This document shows positions 10,727 to 19,830 of a stretch of 64,000 bases of DNA, in pieces (position 1 is the stretch's first letter; each line of letters opens with the position of its first letter). The notes under the pieces were generated by a model. The model was not told the origin of the DNA, searched no databases, and saw only the letters and a list, made by a program, of their open reading frames with translations. This DNA is from Sphingopyxis sp. LK2115. GTDB taxonomy: Bacteria > Pseudomonadota > Alphaproteobacteria > Sphingomonadales > Sphingomonadaceae. The position numbers and the translations under genes are program-made. The stretch spans positions 97,084-161,083 of the forward strand of contig NZ_JABWGQ010000015.1 of assembly GCF_014595975.1 (NCBI RefSeq), read 5' to 3'.

Positions 10727-11112
10727 TAATCGGCGCCGGGCCGCCAGGCCTCGTAATCGCCTGTCGCAGCGGCGCGGCGGCCGCCGCGTTCGAGCGCACC
10801 CGCGGGGCGATAGGCGCCCGCGCTGCCGGTCAGATTGGGGGTCGGTTCGCGTTCCCACGCGCGCGGCGCGGGCAGCACGTCGGCGGGCAGTTCGTCGAAG
10901 GTGCCGTGCAGCCAGCCGTGCCATTCGGGCGGCACGCGGCTCGCGTCGTTCGATCCCTTATAGATCACCCAGCGACGCGGCCCCTTTTTGGCGCGATAAT
11001 ATACATTGCCCAGGCTGTCCTCGCCGACCCTTTCGCCGCGCGCCCAGCTGTTCAGCAATGTGCCGACGGTCGCGCCGTCCCACCAGGTGAAAATCTTGCC
11101 CAGAATGCTCAT
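10726..11112 (-). CDS. NDUFA12-like complex I accessory subunit
   Basis: This is a 128-residue homologue of mitochondrial NDUFA12 (B17.2), a supernumerary subunit retained in alphaproteobacteria and attached to the NADH:quinone oxidoreductase arm. Diagnostic blocks are GLVY-type SLGNVYYRAK, RRWVIYKGSNDASRVPPEWHGWLHG and the Pro-rich C-terminal region WEREPTPNLTG. The start is the ATG at 11112 (MSILGKIFTWW). It overlaps the DUF2155 gene by one base. The nuo operon itself is not in the window. Confidence 0.92.
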   Translation of the reverse strand: MSILGKIFTWWDGATVGTLLNSWARGERVGEDSLGNVYYRAKKGPRRWVIYKGSNDASRVPPEWHGWLHGTFDELPADVLPAPRAWEREPTPNLTGSAGAYRPAGALERGGRRAAATGDYEAWRPGAD

Positions 11113-11174
11113 GGCTGCGGCGTTTACAGCCAAGGGTGCAGGCTTCGCAAGCGAATTGCTCGCCGATTTGCTGC

Positions 11175-11633
11175 CTATTCCGTCCACGTCACCTTTGCCG
11201 TCTCGTCGATCCCCAGCTTCGCCGCCGTGCCGCCCGCGAGTTCGAGCACCGCGCTCACTTCGCCGCCGCTCGCGACGGGTTCAAGCGATCCGGGGATGGT
11301 GTTTTCGGCGATGCGGTCGATACTGCCGTCGGCCCGGATGAAGATCATGTCGAGCGGGATCAGCGTGTCCTGCATCCAGAAACTTGCGATCCGCGGTTTC
11401 TCGAACGGAAAGAGCATCCCGCCGTTCGCGGGCAGGCTGGTGCGGAACTTGAGGCCGCGCTTCTGCTCCGCATCGGTGCGCGCGACCTCGACGTCGAAGC
11501 GGTGCGCCGTGCCCGCCATGCGGATCGTCACCGCCGCCGTCGCCGCACGTTCCGCCTCGCCCGCATCGCGGCTGCACCCCGCCATCGGCAGGGCCAGGGA
11601 CAAGGCAAGCGCCGCCAGAAAGATACGCGTCAT
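11175..11633 (-). CDS. DUF192 lipoprotein
   Basis: This is a 152-residue protein with a lipoprotein signal (TRIFLAALALSLALPMAGC) followed by a complete DUF192 domain: ARTDAEQKRGLKFRTSLPANGGMLF-type region, FWMQDTLIPLDMIFI, IAENTIPGS and VSAVLELAGGTAAKLGI. DUF192 proteins are small extracytoplasmic beta-barrel proteins of unknown role. The gene lies 64 bases after recX in the same direction with a small palindrome in the gap, and upstream of the NDUFA12-like gene. Confidence 0.9.
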   Translation of the reverse strand: MTRIFLAALALSLALPMAGCSRDAGEAERAATAAVTIRMAGTAHRFDVEVARTDAEQKRGLKFRTSLPANGGMLFPFEKPRIASFWMQDTLIPLDMIFIRADGSIDRIAENTIPGSLEPVASGGEVSAVLELAGGTAAKLGIDETAKVTWTE

Positions 11634-11651
11634 GTTCGACCCCGCATTCTC

Positions 11652-11673
11652 CATCCCGGCGAAGGCCGGGATG
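11652..11673. repeat. short palindrome CATCCCGGC-GAAG-GCCGGGATG
   Basis: Perfect 9-base arms with a GAAG tetraloop lie between recX and the DUF192 gene. Shorter relatives of the same CCGGCGAAGGCCGG core occur at 54278-54298 and near 48947, marking a dispersed intergenic repeat family. Confidence 0.7.
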
Positions 11674-11697
11674 ACGTTCAATGGGAAGGATTCCCGG

Positions 11698-12270
11698 CTA
11701 ATCAAGCGCCACCTCCGCGTCCAGCGCCGCCAGCGCGTCCAAGTCGCCCGGCGCCACGCCAAGGATGCGGCGCGCCAGCGCCGGGCTATGCCCCGCGCGC
11801 GCAAAGGCGGCGACTTGTCGCTCGCGCAGCCGGGGATCGTCATCGGCGCGCAAGGCAAAGGGCCCCAGACGACGCCGCCGCGCAAAGCCGACCGCCGCCG
11901 CGACCGCCTCGCGCTCCGCCGCGGCGATCGCTTCGCGGCTGTCCGCCGCGGCGATTCCATCGACGTAAAGCTGCGCCTTCACCCGCCGCGCTCCCAACCC
12001 GCGCCGCGTCATCGCCTGACCACGCATCGCCGCATATTGGCGGTCGTCGAGATAGCGCAAACGCGCCATCCGGTCAGCGATGGCCTCGCACGCCGCCATG
12101 GCGTCACATTCGTCCAACCATTCGGATTCGCGAACTTTTCGGGCAAGATAACGCAACAGCTTGGCGCGGCTCGTCGCGAATCGCGCGACATAGGCAAGCG
12201 CCAGTTCGTCGAGCTTCGCTGCGTCGAGCGGCTTTCTGGAACGGTCGAACGGAGCACAAGGCTTGGGCAT
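11698..12270 (-). CDS. recX: RecX family regulatory protein
   Basis: This is a roughly 190-residue protein with the tandem three-helix RecX architecture: LDELALAYVARFATSRAKLLRYLARK, then IADRMARLRYLDDRQYAAMR, then RRGLGARRVKAQLYVDGI. RecX binds RecA filaments and limits recombinase activity. The ATG at 12270 is favoured; a GTG at 12288 would add six residues. recA is not adjacent, which is common outside gammaproteobacteria. Followed by the DUF192 lipoprotein gene. Confidence 0.85.
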   Translation of the reverse strand: MPKPCAPFDRSRKPLDAAKLDELALAYVARFATSRAKLLRYLARKVRESEWLDECDAMAACEAIADRMARLRYLDDRQYAAMRGQAMTRRGLGARRVKAQLYVDGIAAADSREAIAAAEREAVAAAVGFARRRRLGPFALRADDDPRLRERQVAAFARAGHSPALARRILGVAPGDLDALAALDAEVALD

Positions 12271-12449
12271 GTGCCATGTTTGTGCCACAGTCAGGCCCGA
12301 TTGAGAACGATCAACACCGCCATATCGGGCGCAAAGGCCCGGAACTGGGCGATATGTTCAAACAACGCAGGGTTCGCACACGCTTCATGGCACAGAAAGA
12401 TGACATGCTTGTTGCTGCGCGCCGCGAATCGAGGGACGTCGCACCCCTT

Positions 12450-14201
12450 ATGACCGAAAATCATGCCGCGTCGGCCGACACGCTCGTGCCGACCCCTACC
12501 CGGTGCGCGCAACCGCGCCGCTTTTCGGATTTCGCCACCGTGGGCGAAGCGCTCGACTATGCCGCCGCGGGCACCCGCGGGCTCAATTTCCACGATCCGC
12601 GTGGGCGTCTGGTGCGCCCCTATCCCTACAGCGAGCTTCGCGCCGACGCGCTCGCGGCCGCCTATCGCCTGATCGCCGCCGGGGTGAAACCCCAGGATCG
12701 CATCGCGCTGATCGCCGAAACCGGCCCCGAATTCGCCGCGCTCTTTTTCGGGACCATCTATGCCGGCGCATGGCCGGTGCCGCTGCCGCTGCCGACGAGC
12801 TTTGGCGGGCGCGACTCCTATGTCGGCCAGCTCGTCGTCCAGCTGACGAGCTGCGATCCCAAAATGCTGTTCTTCCCGCCTGAAATCGCCGCGATGGCGG
12901 CCGAAGCGGCCGAGCAACGCGGGGTCGAACCGATTGACTGGACCAGCTTTGCCGAGCGCGCGGCCCCCGTCGCCGAACTGCCCAGGCAGAAAAGCGACGA
13001 AACCTGCTATCTTCAGTACAGCAGCGGATCGACGCGCTTTCCGCACGGCGTCGCGGTGACGCATGGCGCGCTGCTCAACAATCTGTCGGCACATTCGCAC
13101 GGCATGAAGCTGCAGGACAGCGACCGTTGCGTGTCGTGGCTGCCCTGGTATCACGACATGGGCCTCGTCGGCTGCCTGCTCTCGCCCGTCGCGAACCAGG
13201 TTTCGGTCGATTATCTGAAGACCGAGGATTTCGCGCGCCGCCCGCTCGCCTGGCTCGACCTCATCAGCCGCAACGAAGGAACGACGCTCAGCTATTCGCC
13301 AACCTTCGGCTATGACATTTGCGCGCGCCGCATCTCCAGCCAGAGCCATGTCGCCGACCGTTTCGACCTGTCGCGCTGGCGCGTCGCGGGCAATGGCGCC
13401 GACATGATCCGTCCCGACGTGATGCAGGCCTTCGTCGATGCCTTTGCCGACGCGGGATTCAAGGCGAGCGCCTTTCTGCCGAGCTACGGCCTCGCCGAAG
13501 CGACGCTGGCGGTCAGCATCATGCCGCCGGGCGAAGGCATCGTCGTCGAACTGGTCGAGGAAACCGAGCTGTCGGGCGCCGCGAACGATTCGGGCCGCCC
13601 GACGCGCTATCGCGCGATCGTCAACTGCGGCAAGGCGGTCAAGGACATGACCATCGAAGTCCGCGACGAGGCGGGCAATCCCCTCCCCGACCAGACGGTC
13701 GGCAAGGTGTGGTGCAGCGGCCCGTCGCTGATGACCGGATATTACCGCGATCCCGAAGCGACCGCGGCCTGCATGAAGGACGGCTGGCTCGACACCGGCG
13801 ATATGGGTTATATGTCAAACGGTTACATCTATATCGTCGGCCGTGCCAAGGACATGATCATCATCAACGGCAAGAATCACTGGCCGCAGGACATCGAATG
13901 GGCGGTCGAGCAATTGCCCGGTTTCAAGTCGGGCGACATCGCCGCCTTTGCGATCACCACGCCGGGCGGCGAAGAGACCCCCGCGGTGCTTGTCCAGTGC
14001 CGCACCAGCGACGATGCCGAACGCGCCGCGCTGCGCGAGACGATCCGCGAGCGCGTCCGCGCGATCACCGGCATGAACTGCCTCGTCGAGCTGATCCCGC
14101 CGCGCTCGCTGCCGCGCACCAGTTCGGGCAAACTCAGCCGGTCGAAGGCGCGCGCGCAATATCTGGCGGGGGAAATCCAGCCCTTTGCGATTGCGGCGTA
14201 A
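12450..14201 (+). CDS. fatty acyl-AMP ligase (FAAL-type AMP-binding enzyme)
   Basis: This is a 583-residue ANL-superfamily enzyme. The AMP/ATP P-loop is YLQYSSGSTRFPHGVAVTH. FAAL hallmarks follow: SWLPWYHDMGLVG, SYSPTFGYDICARR, AFLPSYGLAEATLAVS, the A8 region DTGDMGYMSNGYIYIVGRAKDMIIINGKNH-type segment, and the catalytic Lys region SSGKLSRSKAR. FAALs activate fatty acids as acyl-adenylates for transfer to an acyl carrier protein or PKS/NRPS rather than to CoA. No carrier protein or PKS gene is adjacent. The start is chosen at 12450; in-frame codons continue upstream and I see no ideal ribosome site. Confidence 0.88.
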   Translation: MTENHAASADTLVPTPTRCAQPRRFSDFATVGEALDYAAAGTRGLNFHDPRGRLVRPYPYSELRADALAAAYRLIAAGVKPQDRIALIAETGPEFAALFFGTIYAGAWPVPLPLPTSFGGRDSYVGQLVVQLTSCDPKMLFFPPEIAAMAAEAAEQRGVEPIDWTSFAERAAPVAELPRQKSDETCYLQYSSGSTRFPHGVAVTHGALLNNLSAHSHGMKLQDSDRCVSWLPWYHDMGLVGCLLSPVANQVSVDYLKTEDFARRPLAWLDLISRNEGTTLSYSPTFGYDICARRISSQSHVADRFDLSRWRVAGNGADMIRPDVMQAFVDAFADAGFKASAFLPSYGLAEATLAVSIMPPGEGIVVELVEETELSGAANDSGRPTRYRAIVNCGKAVKDMTIEVRDEAGNPLPDQTVGKVWCSGPSLMTGYYRDPEATAACMKDGWLDTGDMGYMSNGYIYIVGRAKDMIIINGKNHWPQDIEWAVEQLPGFKSGDIAAFAITTPGGEETPAVLVQCRTSDDAERAALRETIRERVRAITGMNCLVELIPPRSLPRTSSGKLSRSKARAQYLAGEIQPFAIAA

Positions 14202-14249
14202 GGGCGGGAACGTCCGGTAGCGGCCGCAAGCAGTCATCCGAATATCATC

Positions 14250-14320
14250 GTCATCCCGGACGTGATCCGCGGTCCATGGCTTCAGCGCCGCGGCGGATCC
14301 CGGATCAAGTCCGGGATGAC
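14250..14320. repeat. long imperfect palindrome with GTCATCCCGGAC arms
   Basis: Outer arms GTCATCCCGGAC and GTCCGGGATGAC frame an inner GATCCGCGG/CCGCGGC-like region and GGATCCCGGATCAAGTCC. A shortened relative sits at 44740-44758. It is a dispersed non-coding element in the 260-base gap between the acyl-AMP ligase and the GGDEF/EAL gene. Confidence 0.75.
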
Positions 14321-14461
14321 CGATAAGCGGACGACAGCGGCCCACCCCAAAAACCGTCATTCCCACCCAATCCTCCATCCTGTCCCCGCGCGGAACAAAA
14401 ATTCGCCATGCCGCAGCGCGATGGTTACCTTCGGGTAACCCGCACCCGTTAAACCGGCCGG

Positions 14462-16816
14462 GTGAAAAGCCTGCCTACCGACCCGACTGCCACCGACGTC
14501 ATTCCCGCACGCACCCTGCTGGGGCTGGGGCCGCGGGGCCAGGACCTCGGCAACCTCCGCCAGATCCAGCTCGCGCCGCTTCGCGGCCGCGGCGCGCTGC
14601 GGCTCTGCATGGGGCTCGGCATGGCGCTCGTCGCCTTTGTGACCATGCTTCACCATGTCGCGCTGCCGGTCGCCGGCGGCTGGCTCGGTGCGTCGCTTCT
14701 CTTCAGCTTCTGGTCGTGGCGCCGGTTCCACAGCCTGCCGCTCGGTGATCCCAAGCTGCCGGGGAGCGCCGAATACCGGCTGTGCCATCGCCACGCGCTT
14801 TATTCGGCGCTGCTCTGGGGGGCACCCTTCTGGCTTCAGGGGCTCGCGCCCGGCATCGACCATATCCTGTCGATGTGGACGATCGCGGTGCTGATGATGC
14901 TCACGCTGGCGATCGTCGCGCACAGCGTTCCGCTCGCCTGCACCCTGTTCATCATGCCCGTTTCGCTGTCCGCGGCGGCGGCGCTTGGATTGGCCGGGGT
15001 GCCGGAAATCGCCGCGGTCACGCTTGTCGCAGGCATTCTGCTTTCGGCCTTCTGCGTCCGTTTTGCGCAAATCCACATCCGTTCGCGCCGCGCCGAAGAG
15101 ACGCTGCACGAAAAAAGCGAAACGGTCAGCCTGCTGCTGCGCGAGTTCGAGGAAACCTCGGCCGACTGGCTGTGGCAGACCGACAGCAACCGCCGCCTCG
15201 TTCATGTTTCGCCGCGCCTCGCCTATGCGCTCGGCAGCAGCGCCGACCAGCTCGAAGGCGTGCCGCTGCTCCAGGCGCTGTCGGGCGATGCGTGGGACAC
15301 CGGACTGTTCCCCAAGAGCCTGCACGACATGGCCGAACGGATGAAGCGGCGTGAAAGCTTCTCGAACCTGATCGTGCCGGTGTCGATCGGTGGCCGCCCG
15401 CGCTGGTGGGAATTGTCGGCGTCGCCGCGCCTCGACGAATCGGGCAAGTTCCTGGGCTTTCGCGGGGTCGGGTCCGATGTTACCGAACAGCGCGCAACCG
15501 CCGAACAGATTGCAAGAATGGCGCGTTTCGACAATCTCACCGGCCTGCCCAACCGGCTCAGCCTCAACGAGGATCTGGCCCGCGCGCTCACCCGCGCCGT
15601 CGAGACCAAATCGCGCTGCGCCCTGCTGATGATCGACCTCGATCGCTTCAAGGCGGTCAACGATACGCTGGGCCACCCCGTCGGCGACAAATTGCTGGCA
15701 CAGGTCGCGGCGCGGCTGAAGGCGTTGATGGAGCGCGGCATGACCTGCGGCCGCCTTGGCGGCGACGAATTCGCCGTTGTGCTCCACAATGTCGCATCGG
15801 GCGCGGTCGCCGAAGAACTGGCACAGCGGATCATCGCGACGATCAGCCGACCCTATGTCGTCGACAATCACCAGTTGTTCGTCGGCGCCAGCGTCGGTTA
15901 CGCGATCGGGCCGACCGACGGCGCGACGGTCGAAACGCTGACGCGCAACGCCGACCTTGCACTGTATAAATCAAAGGATCGCGGCGGGAATGTCGTCGCC
16001 GCCTATGTCGCCTCGCTTCACGCCCAGGCCGAGGAACGGCGCGTCATGGAACAGGAATTGCGCGGCGCGCTGGAACGCGGCGAGTTCGAGCTTTATTACC
16101 AGCCGGTCGTCACCGCCGCCGACGGTACGCTGAATGGATTCGAAGCGCTGCTCCGGTGGACCAACCAGAAGCTGGGCAATGTTTCGCCGGGCCGGTTCAT
16201 CCCGCTTGCCGAGGATGCGCGCCTCATCTCGCCGATCGGTGAATGGGTGCTGCGCACCGCATGCCGCGAGGCGATGAAATGGCCGTCCAACCTGAAGGTT
16301 GCGATCAACGTGTCGGCCGACCAGCTCACCGACCCCAGCTTCGCCTCGGTCGTCGTCTCGGCGCTCGCGCAGAGCGGCCTTCCGCCGCAAAGGCTGGAGA
16401 TCGAGGTTACCGAAAGCGTCTTCCTGCGCGACGGCGGGGGCGCCGCGCAACTGCTCGACCAGCTCATCGCGCTCGGCATCCGCCTGTCGCTCGACGATTT
16501 CGGCACCGGCTATTCGTCACTCGGCTATTTGCGCAAGACGCAATTTTCGACGATCAAGGTCGACCGCAGCTTCGTCGTCGGTGCCGCCAAGGGCAGTATC
16601 GAATCGATCGCGATCATCCGCGCCGTCGTCGCGCTCGCCGACAGCCTTGGCATGTCGACCACCGCCGAAGGCGCCGAAACCGAGCTGGAAGTCGAAACGC
16701 TGCGCAGCTTCGGCTGCTCGAACATCCAGGGCTATTATTACGGACGCCCGATGCCCGCGGACGACGTGCTGGCGTTGTTCCGCCGTCCCGACGACGTGGC
16801 GATCGCCGCCGCCTGA
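14462..16816 (+). CDS. membrane PAS-GGDEF-EAL cyclic-di-GMP protein
   Basis: This is a 784-residue protein starting at GTG. About five hydrophobic segments lie between residues 40 and 200, then a PAS domain (DWLWQTDSNRRLVHVSP; residues ~225-345). The GGDEF domain follows with intact RLGGDEF at ~433, then an EAL domain with GFEALLRW at ~561, IAINVSADQL-type block, DDFGTGYSSLGYLRK and the late Glu in TAEGAETE. Both active sites look intact, so it could make and degrade c-di-GMP; which activity dominates cannot be read from the sequence. It stands alone between repeat-bearing gaps. No convincing ribosome site precedes the GTG, so the start is less certain. Confidence 0.93.
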   Translation: MKSLPTDPTATDVIPARTLLGLGPRGQDLGNLRQIQLAPLRGRGALRLCMGLGMALVAFVTMLHHVALPVAGGWLGASLLFSFWSWRRFHSLPLGDPKLPGSAEYRLCHRHALYSALLWGAPFWLQGLAPGIDHILSMWTIAVLMMLTLAIVAHSVPLACTLFIMPVSLSAAAALGLAGVPEIAAVTLVAGILLSAFCVRFAQIHIRSRRAEETLHEKSETVSLLLREFEETSADWLWQTDSNRRLVHVSPRLAYALGSSADQLEGVPLLQALSGDAWDTGLFPKSLHDMAERMKRRESFSNLIVPVSIGGRPRWWELSASPRLDESGKFLGFRGVGSDVTEQRATAEQIARMARFDNLTGLPNRLSLNEDLARALTRAVETKSRCALLMIDLDRFKAVNDTLGHPVGDKLLAQVAARLKALMERGMTCGRLGGDEFAVVLHNVASGAVAEELAQRIIATISRPYVVDNHQLFVGASVGYAIGPTDGATVETLTRNADLALYKSKDRGGNVVAAYVASLHAQAEERRVMEQELRGALERGEFELYYQPVVTAADGTLNGFEALLRWTNQKLGNVSPGRFIPLAEDARLISPIGEWVLRTACREAMKWPSNLKVAINVSADQLTDPSFASVVVSALAQSGLPPQRLEIEVTESVFLRDGGGAAQLLDQLIALGIRLSLDDFGTGYSSLGYLRKTQFSTIKVDRSFVVGAAKGSIESIAIIRAVVALADSLGMSTTAEGAETELEVETLRSFGCSNIQGYYYGRPMPADDVLALFRRPDDVAIAAA

Positions 16817-17156
16817 CCCGGCTCTCCCTCCCCCTGATGGGGAAGGATAGAAAGGCTTATCGCGAAACGTTCAGGCGACGTTGGATAGGGGTGAGGGTGC
16901 GTCCTTGCATCGCCGTCTCAGGCCGGGAGCGCCCCCACCGCTGCGACTGGCCAGCAAGTTGGCTGGTTTCGCTGCCTCCCTGTCAAGCGGGAAGCGCCGA
17001 CGGATCGAGGCCTTTGCGCGCCGAATCGAACGCCCTGTCAAAAGGTTCCCCCATCCACCGCATCCGTGGCGCGGCTCATCGCTGGACGGGTGGTGGATGC
17101 CGTCCGGCGTGGCAAAGACGCTCCCACGCTTGAAAACAAGCCGGGGGTCGCATTCC
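16817..17156. repeat. 340-base non-coding gap with CTCCCTCCCC repeat
   Basis: The left part (16825-16905) has CTCCCTCCCCCTGATGGGGA followed by GATAGGGGTGAGGGTG, the arms of a dispersed palindromic element. The rest holds a small hairpin (CCAGC-AAGTT-GGCTGG near 16950) and GC-rich sequence without a plausible gene. The promoter of the CHAP gene must lie here. Confidence 0.6.
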
Positions 17157-17741
17157 ATGTTCCAACGCCGCTTTCTGACTGCCGCGCTTGCGTCGGCGCT
17201 GACGCTTGCAGGACTGTTCGCCAGCGCCCCCGCCGCGGCCAGATCCTATTTGCAATGCGTCCCCTTCGCCCGCGCCGAATCGGGCGTCGATATTCGCGGC
17301 AATGCCAAGACCTGGTGGGCGCAGGCGGCGGGCAGCTATGCGCGCGGCAGTGAACCGCGGCCGGGCGCCGTCATGGCCTTTGCGGGCACGCGCGGGATGC
17401 CGATGGGCCATGTCGCGGTGGTCAAAAAAATCGTCAGCGATCGCGAAATCCTGATCGACCATGCGAACTGGTCGCCGATAGGCGGCCGCCGTGGCCAGAT
17501 CGAGCGCGGGGTTCGCGTCGTCGATGTCAGCGACGCCGGCGACTGGAGCCTGGTGCGCGTGTGGTACGCGCCGATCGGCGACCTCGGCCTGCGCGCCAAT
17601 CCGGTGCAGGGTTTCATCTACGCCGACCGCGAACCGGGCGGCGCAAATCCGGCGCCGAGTTTCGAGGCGCCGGTCTGGGCGCAGCAGGACTGGAAACCCG
17701 GCAACGGCCTTGACGTCGTTGCCGCTTCGCTCGGCAACTGA
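17157..17741 (+). CDS. exported CHAP-domain amidase/peptidase
   Basis: This is a 194-residue protein with a signal peptide (FLTAALASALTLAGLFASAPAAA). A CHAP domain follows immediately: catalytic Cys in YLQCVPFARAESGVD, AKTWWAQAAG, PGAVMAF, catalytic His in MPMGHVAVVKKIV and the acid/Asn region ILIDHANWSP. CHAP enzymes cleave peptidoglycan stem peptides or related amides. The C-terminal 40 residues are unstructured with PVWAQQDW. A strong terminator lies 38 bases downstream, so it is probably a single-gene unit. Confidence 0.9.
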   Translation: MFQRRFLTAALASALTLAGLFASAPAAARSYLQCVPFARAESGVDIRGNAKTWWAQAAGSYARGSEPRPGAVMAFAGTRGMPMGHVAVVKKIVSDREILIDHANWSPIGGRRGQIERGVRVVDVSDAGDWSLVRVWYAPIGDLGLRANPVQGFIYADREPGGANPAPSFEAPVWAQQDWKPGNGLDVVAASLGN

Positions 17742-17778
17742 GCCTCCCCCCCCACCTCCAAGGGCTCGACGAGCGACG

Positions 17779-17818
17779 AAACCATCCGGGGCGGCTCGCC
17801 GCTCCGGGTGGTTTTTTC
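17779..17818 (+). terminator. rho-independent terminator after the CHAP gene
   Basis: The stem ACCATCCGGGGCGG pairs with CCGCTCCGGGTGGT through two wobble positions around a CTCG loop and is followed by TTTTTTCTTTT. Confidence 0.88.
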
Positions 17819-17845
17819 TTTTGAGGCTGAAAGGATTGGCGTCGG

Positions 17846-18148
17846 TCAGTCGGCGACGGCGTCGCCTTCACCGTTGCTGTTGGCGTCGCCCTTGCCGGCA
17901 CCCTTACCCGCCACATCCTCGAACCACGCCTCGACCTCGCCCGACAGCTTGATCGTCATCGGCTGGCCAAAGCGATCCTTCGATTTTCCCGCGGCAACGC
18001 GGATCCAGCCTTCGGATATGCAATATTCCTCGACGTCGGTGCGTTCCTTGCCCTTGAAGCGGATACCGATGCCACGTTGCAGCACTTCCAGATCGAAATG
18101 GGGCGAGCGCGGATTGGTCGACATGCGGTCGGGCGGCGTATCGGTCAT
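17846..18148 (-). CDS. DUF3297 family protein
   Basis: This is a 100-residue cytoplasmic protein: NPRSPHFDLEVLQRGIGIRF, GKERTDVEEYCISEGWIRVA, KSKDRFGQPMTIKLSGEVEAWFED, then a Gly/Asn/Asp-rich tail. These blocks match the small proteobacterial DUF3297 family, whose function is unknown. The ATG at 18148 (MTDTPPDRM) is preferred over an upstream TTG. Single gene converging with the CHAP gene terminator. Confidence 0.85.
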   Translation of the reverse strand: MTDTPPDRMSTNPRSPHFDLEVLQRGIGIRFKGKERTDVEEYCISEGWIRVAAGKSKDRFGQPMTIKLSGEVEAWFEDVAGKGAGKGDANSNGEGDAVAD

Positions 18149-18202
18149 GGACAATTTTCCCGTAAAATGATGCGCGGCCCTAGCGGGGTCGAACCGCCAC
18201 CG

Positions 18203-18697
18203 TCAATCGCCAAGACGCGCCGCGCCACGGTTCCGCGCCGCAGCCGATGTCGGCGGCAACGCCGACGGCGCTGCCGAATAAAGTTTGTCGGCGAGCGGAT
18301 AAAGCTCGCGCTCCTCGCGCTCGACGCGGCGCCCCAGCAGGTCAAAGATGATCCGCGTCTCGCGGCAAAAGCCCGCCCAGTCGGCCGCAACGCGCGTAGC
18401 GGTCCATTTTTCGTCATAAGCGGTGAAATTGTCGGCGAGATCGCCCATTTCGAGTTCGAATGCACGGGTAAGGCGAACAAGTTCGGGCTCGCCGCTCGCA
18501 CGCAGGCGCGGATACAGCGCCCAATCCTCGCACTTCAGATGGCGGACCAGTGTGGCGCGCAGCGCCGAGCGGGCCGATGCCAGATCGGCGGGACGCAGCG
18601 GCGCGGGATCGTCGATCATCGCCCGGATGACGCGCGCCAGCGCCATCAGCGCCGCATGTTCAGCGCGCAGTCGATCCATTTCCCGGCTCGTGGCCAT
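18203..18697 (-). CDS. hemerythrin/HHE-domain protein (paralogue 1)
   Basis: This is a 164-residue all-helical protein with the hemerythrin-like metal-ligand pattern: RLRAEHAALMALARV, then RHLKCEDWALYPRLRA and EREERELYPLADKL. Such proteins bind a di-iron or single metal centre for oxygen, NO or redox sensing. The C-terminal 20 residues are Ala-rich. A clear paralogue with the same layout lies at 21337-21840. It is followed downstream only by a short gap; upstream is the AraC-type regulator gene, also on the minus strand. Confidence 0.8.
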   Translation of the reverse strand: MATSREMDRLRAEHAALMALARVIRAMIDDPAPLRPADLASARSALRATLVRHLKCEDWALYPRLRASGEPELVRLTRAFELEMGDLADNFTAYDEKWTATRVAADWAGFCRETRIIFDLLGRRVEREERELYPLADKLYSAAPSALPPTSAAARNRGAARLGD

Positions 18698-18815
18698 AAT
18701 GGTTCCCGCGGCGCGAGCGGTCCCTCGTGTGCGAGCATAGATGGGGAGCGTGAACGGACCGTAAACTCTCTGCCCGCCCGGCGGCGACCGGAACGCCGCC
18801 CGCGCGGACGTCCGG

Positions 18816-19676
18816 TCAGGTCGCACGCCGCCAGCTCGACGGGGGTGCGCCGAAGCGGCGGGCGAAGGCGGTCGCGAAATGGCTGGGCGTCGCAAAGCCC
18901 GTGGCGAGCGCGATTTCGGTCACCGGATCGTCGCCCGCGCGCAGCATCCGCGCCGCCGCGTCGAGCCGCGCGCGCAGCACATATTGCCAGGGCGTGACGC
19001 CGAACGCCTCGCGGAACGCGCCGGTGAAGCGCCGCACGTCCATGCCGACGAGCGCCGCGAGCGTATCGAGGCTGTGCCGCGCGTCGGGCGCGTCGCGGAT
19101 CGCCGCGACCAGCTGCACCCGCTGCGATGCCGACAGCGTGCGCCGCGCCCCATGCCGGAAGCGCGATCCATAACGCGCGCGCAGGTGCAGTTGCAACGTA
19201 TCGCCGATCGCGTGCGCCGCCATGTCGGCCAGGTCGCCGCCCGGCCCGCGCACCAATTCGGCCAGCCGCGCCGCCGATCCGAAGAGAAAATCGTCGCGGT
19301 GCCGCACCCGCGCCGCAAGCGGAACGTCGCCGACGAGCGCGGTGGGCACGCGCAGCTCGACAAACTCGGCCCGTCCGCCCTCGGCGAGCGCGGCATAGCG
19401 GCACGCCGCGGGGATGATCCATATATCACCGCGCGCCGGCGGTAACGGCCCAGACGGCCCGACCGCAAACTCGCACACGAGCCGGTCGATCCGCCCGCCC
19501 AGATGCACGACGATGGTGTGATGCGCCTCCTCGAACGTCCAGTCGGTCGGGCGGTCGAGCCGTTCGGTCGCGGCGACGACGCCGATCGGGCCGATCGCCG
19601 TTTCGCGGCGCGCGAGGAGCGTCCGCGGTCGCAGCGGCCGGATGCCGTCCCACACGCCCCACGCCTGCTCGTTCAC
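18816..19676 (-). CDS. AraC-family transcriptional regulator
   Basis: This is a 286-residue regulator with an N-terminal cupin-like ligand domain (EEAHHTIVVHLGGRIDRLV) and a C-terminal double HTH: LDTLAALVGMDVRRFTGAFREAF, then VTEIALATGFATPSHFATAF and RRFGAPPSSWRR. The start is GTG at 19676, placed by the perfect GGAGG four bases upstream; an ATG at 19748 would add residues lacking similarity. It diverges from the SDR gene at 19831 across 154 bases, the usual arrangement of a regulator and its target. Confidence 0.9.
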   Translation of the reverse strand: MNEQAWGVWDGIRPLRPRTLLARRETAIGPIGVVAATERLDRPTDWTFEEAHHTIVVHLGGRIDRLVCEFAVGPSGPLPPARGDIWIIPAACRYAALAEGGRAEFVELRVPTALVGDVPLAARVRHRDDFLFGSAARLAELVRGPGGDLADMAAHAIGDTLQLHLRARYGSRFRHGARRTLSASQRVQLVAAIRDAPDARHSLDTLAALVGMDVRRFTGAFREAFGVTPWQYVLRARLDAAARMLRAGDDPVTEIALATGFATPSHFATAFARRFGAPPSSWRRAT

Positions 19677-19830
19677 TCGTCCTCCTCTTCGGCCACTCGA
19701 CTCATGCGCCGGAGGGAGAAAGCTGCGCCGGAATTGAAAAGCGGGCAAGCCGGAACACGCCTATCATCGGCACGACAGCGCCGCGGCGACCGTCCCGGCG
19801 TGCCTCACAGCGTTGCCAAGGAGACCAGCA

